12,489 nt of DNA, taken from NCBI GenBank assembly GCA_934132925.1, contig CAKPAL010000025.1, positions 1 through 12,489 of the forward strand, written 5' to 3'. The position numbers were made by a program, and so were the translations under genes. The notes beneath the pieces were generated by a model. It did not search any database and was not told the DNA's origin. It saw only the letters and a list, made by a program, of their open reading frames with translations. Below, piece by piece: positions 12,273 through 12,489 of this stretch. Positions within the stretch are counted from its first letter, which is position 1, and every line of letters begins with the position of its first letter. The DNA comes from an uncultured Bacilli bacterium. GTDB taxonomy: Bacteria; Bacillota_I; Bacilli_A; RF39; UBA660.

Positions 12273-12489
12273 ATTTTTTTGCTTGTTTTAAAGCATTTTC
12301 TAAAGCGGCATATAAAGCATCAATTTTAATAGTACAACCACTTACAGTATCAGTATAACCATCATCATTTAAAGTAATTTTATCTAAACCTTGGTTGTCA
12401 ACAACATTTTTTTCTAATGCTTCTACTTGAGTATACCATTCACCTATTTTAGAACCATAAGGATGATTATACATACCATAAGCATCTCC
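12271..12489 (-). CDS. FMN-binding-domain-type protein, 3' part only
   Basis: The frame is open to the right edge, so only the last 72 codons are present; the ATG at 12474 is internal (GDAYG precedes it). The visible part, ending TDTVSGCTIKIDALYAALENAL, resembles the C-terminus of FMN_bind domains, where a D-x-x-S-G-[AC]-T motif carries the Thr to which FMN is covalently attached; the Thr is encoded at 12331-12333. The preceding GEWYTQVEALEKNVV is typical of exported versions. Such proteins take part in extracytoplasmic flavin-based electron transfer, but substrate and localisation cannot be judged without the N-terminus. It ends in a clear terminator, so it is transcriptionally separate from the surface-protein leader. 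Confidence 0.65.
   Translation of the reverse strand, partial: GDAYGMYNHPYGSKIGEWYTQVEALEKNVVDNQGLDKITLNDDGYTDTVSGCTIKIDALYAALENALKQAKK

Overview
The window is very AT-rich (roughly a quarter G+C by eye) and reads with the standard bacterial code: Trp is TGG and no gene is cut by an in-frame TGA. A Bacillota (class Bacilli or Erysipelotrichia-like) origin is supported by the infC-rpmI-rplT operon with a Firmicutes-type regulated leader, the yrrMNO-type tRNA-modification cluster, a clear CotE spore-coat homologue, and the DUF421, TIGR04086 and PF06541-type membrane proteins. CotE implies an endospore-forming ancestor or lifestyle. An uncultured gut Bacilli lineage is my best inference. Nearly everything lies on the minus strand; one small gene at 7557-7907 is on the plus strand.

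Layout in minus-strand transcription order, right to left. (1) The 3' end of a gene for an FMN-binding-type protein (12489-12271), closed by a terminator. (2) A promoter and a ~245-nt structured leader (about 12202-11957) holding a small ORF and a strong terminator directly before the ribosome-binding site of a large exported protein (11956-10343). (3) A degenerate polysaccharide-deacetylase-like membrane protein (10261-9470) and a SpaA-like lipoprotein (9415-8501); these three look like a cell-surface cluster. (4) A PF06541-type membrane protein (8434-7910), convergent with the plus-strand TIGR04086-type gene, which diverges from a DUF421/YetF-type gene (7483-6845). (5) cotE (6776-6237) with a possible sigma-K promoter. 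(6) The infC operon: strong promoter, ~145-nt leader, infC with a probable AUA start, rpmI, and rplT with a long lysine-rich tail. (7) A membrane-anchored CapA-family protein (4615-3293). (8) A small unknown protein (3189-2764) behind a perfect-consensus promoter. (9) trmR-trhP1-trhP2 (2685-101), overlapping genes that should hydroxylate and then methylate the wobble uridine of tRNAs. At the left edge is a plus-strand terminator for a gene outside the window.

Three global features stand out. First, almost every transcript end has its stop codon inside or touching the terminator hairpin. Second, all stops are TAA or TAG, never TGA. Third, promoters are mostly clear sigma-A type with 16-17 nt spacers and short leaders of about 15-25 nt, so the two long leaders (before infC and before the surface protein) are conspicuous. 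The best candidate for something undescribed is the leader at 12202-11957: a bulged 11-bp hairpin that covers a start codon, competing pairings downstream, and a long terminator that must be read through to express the surface protein.
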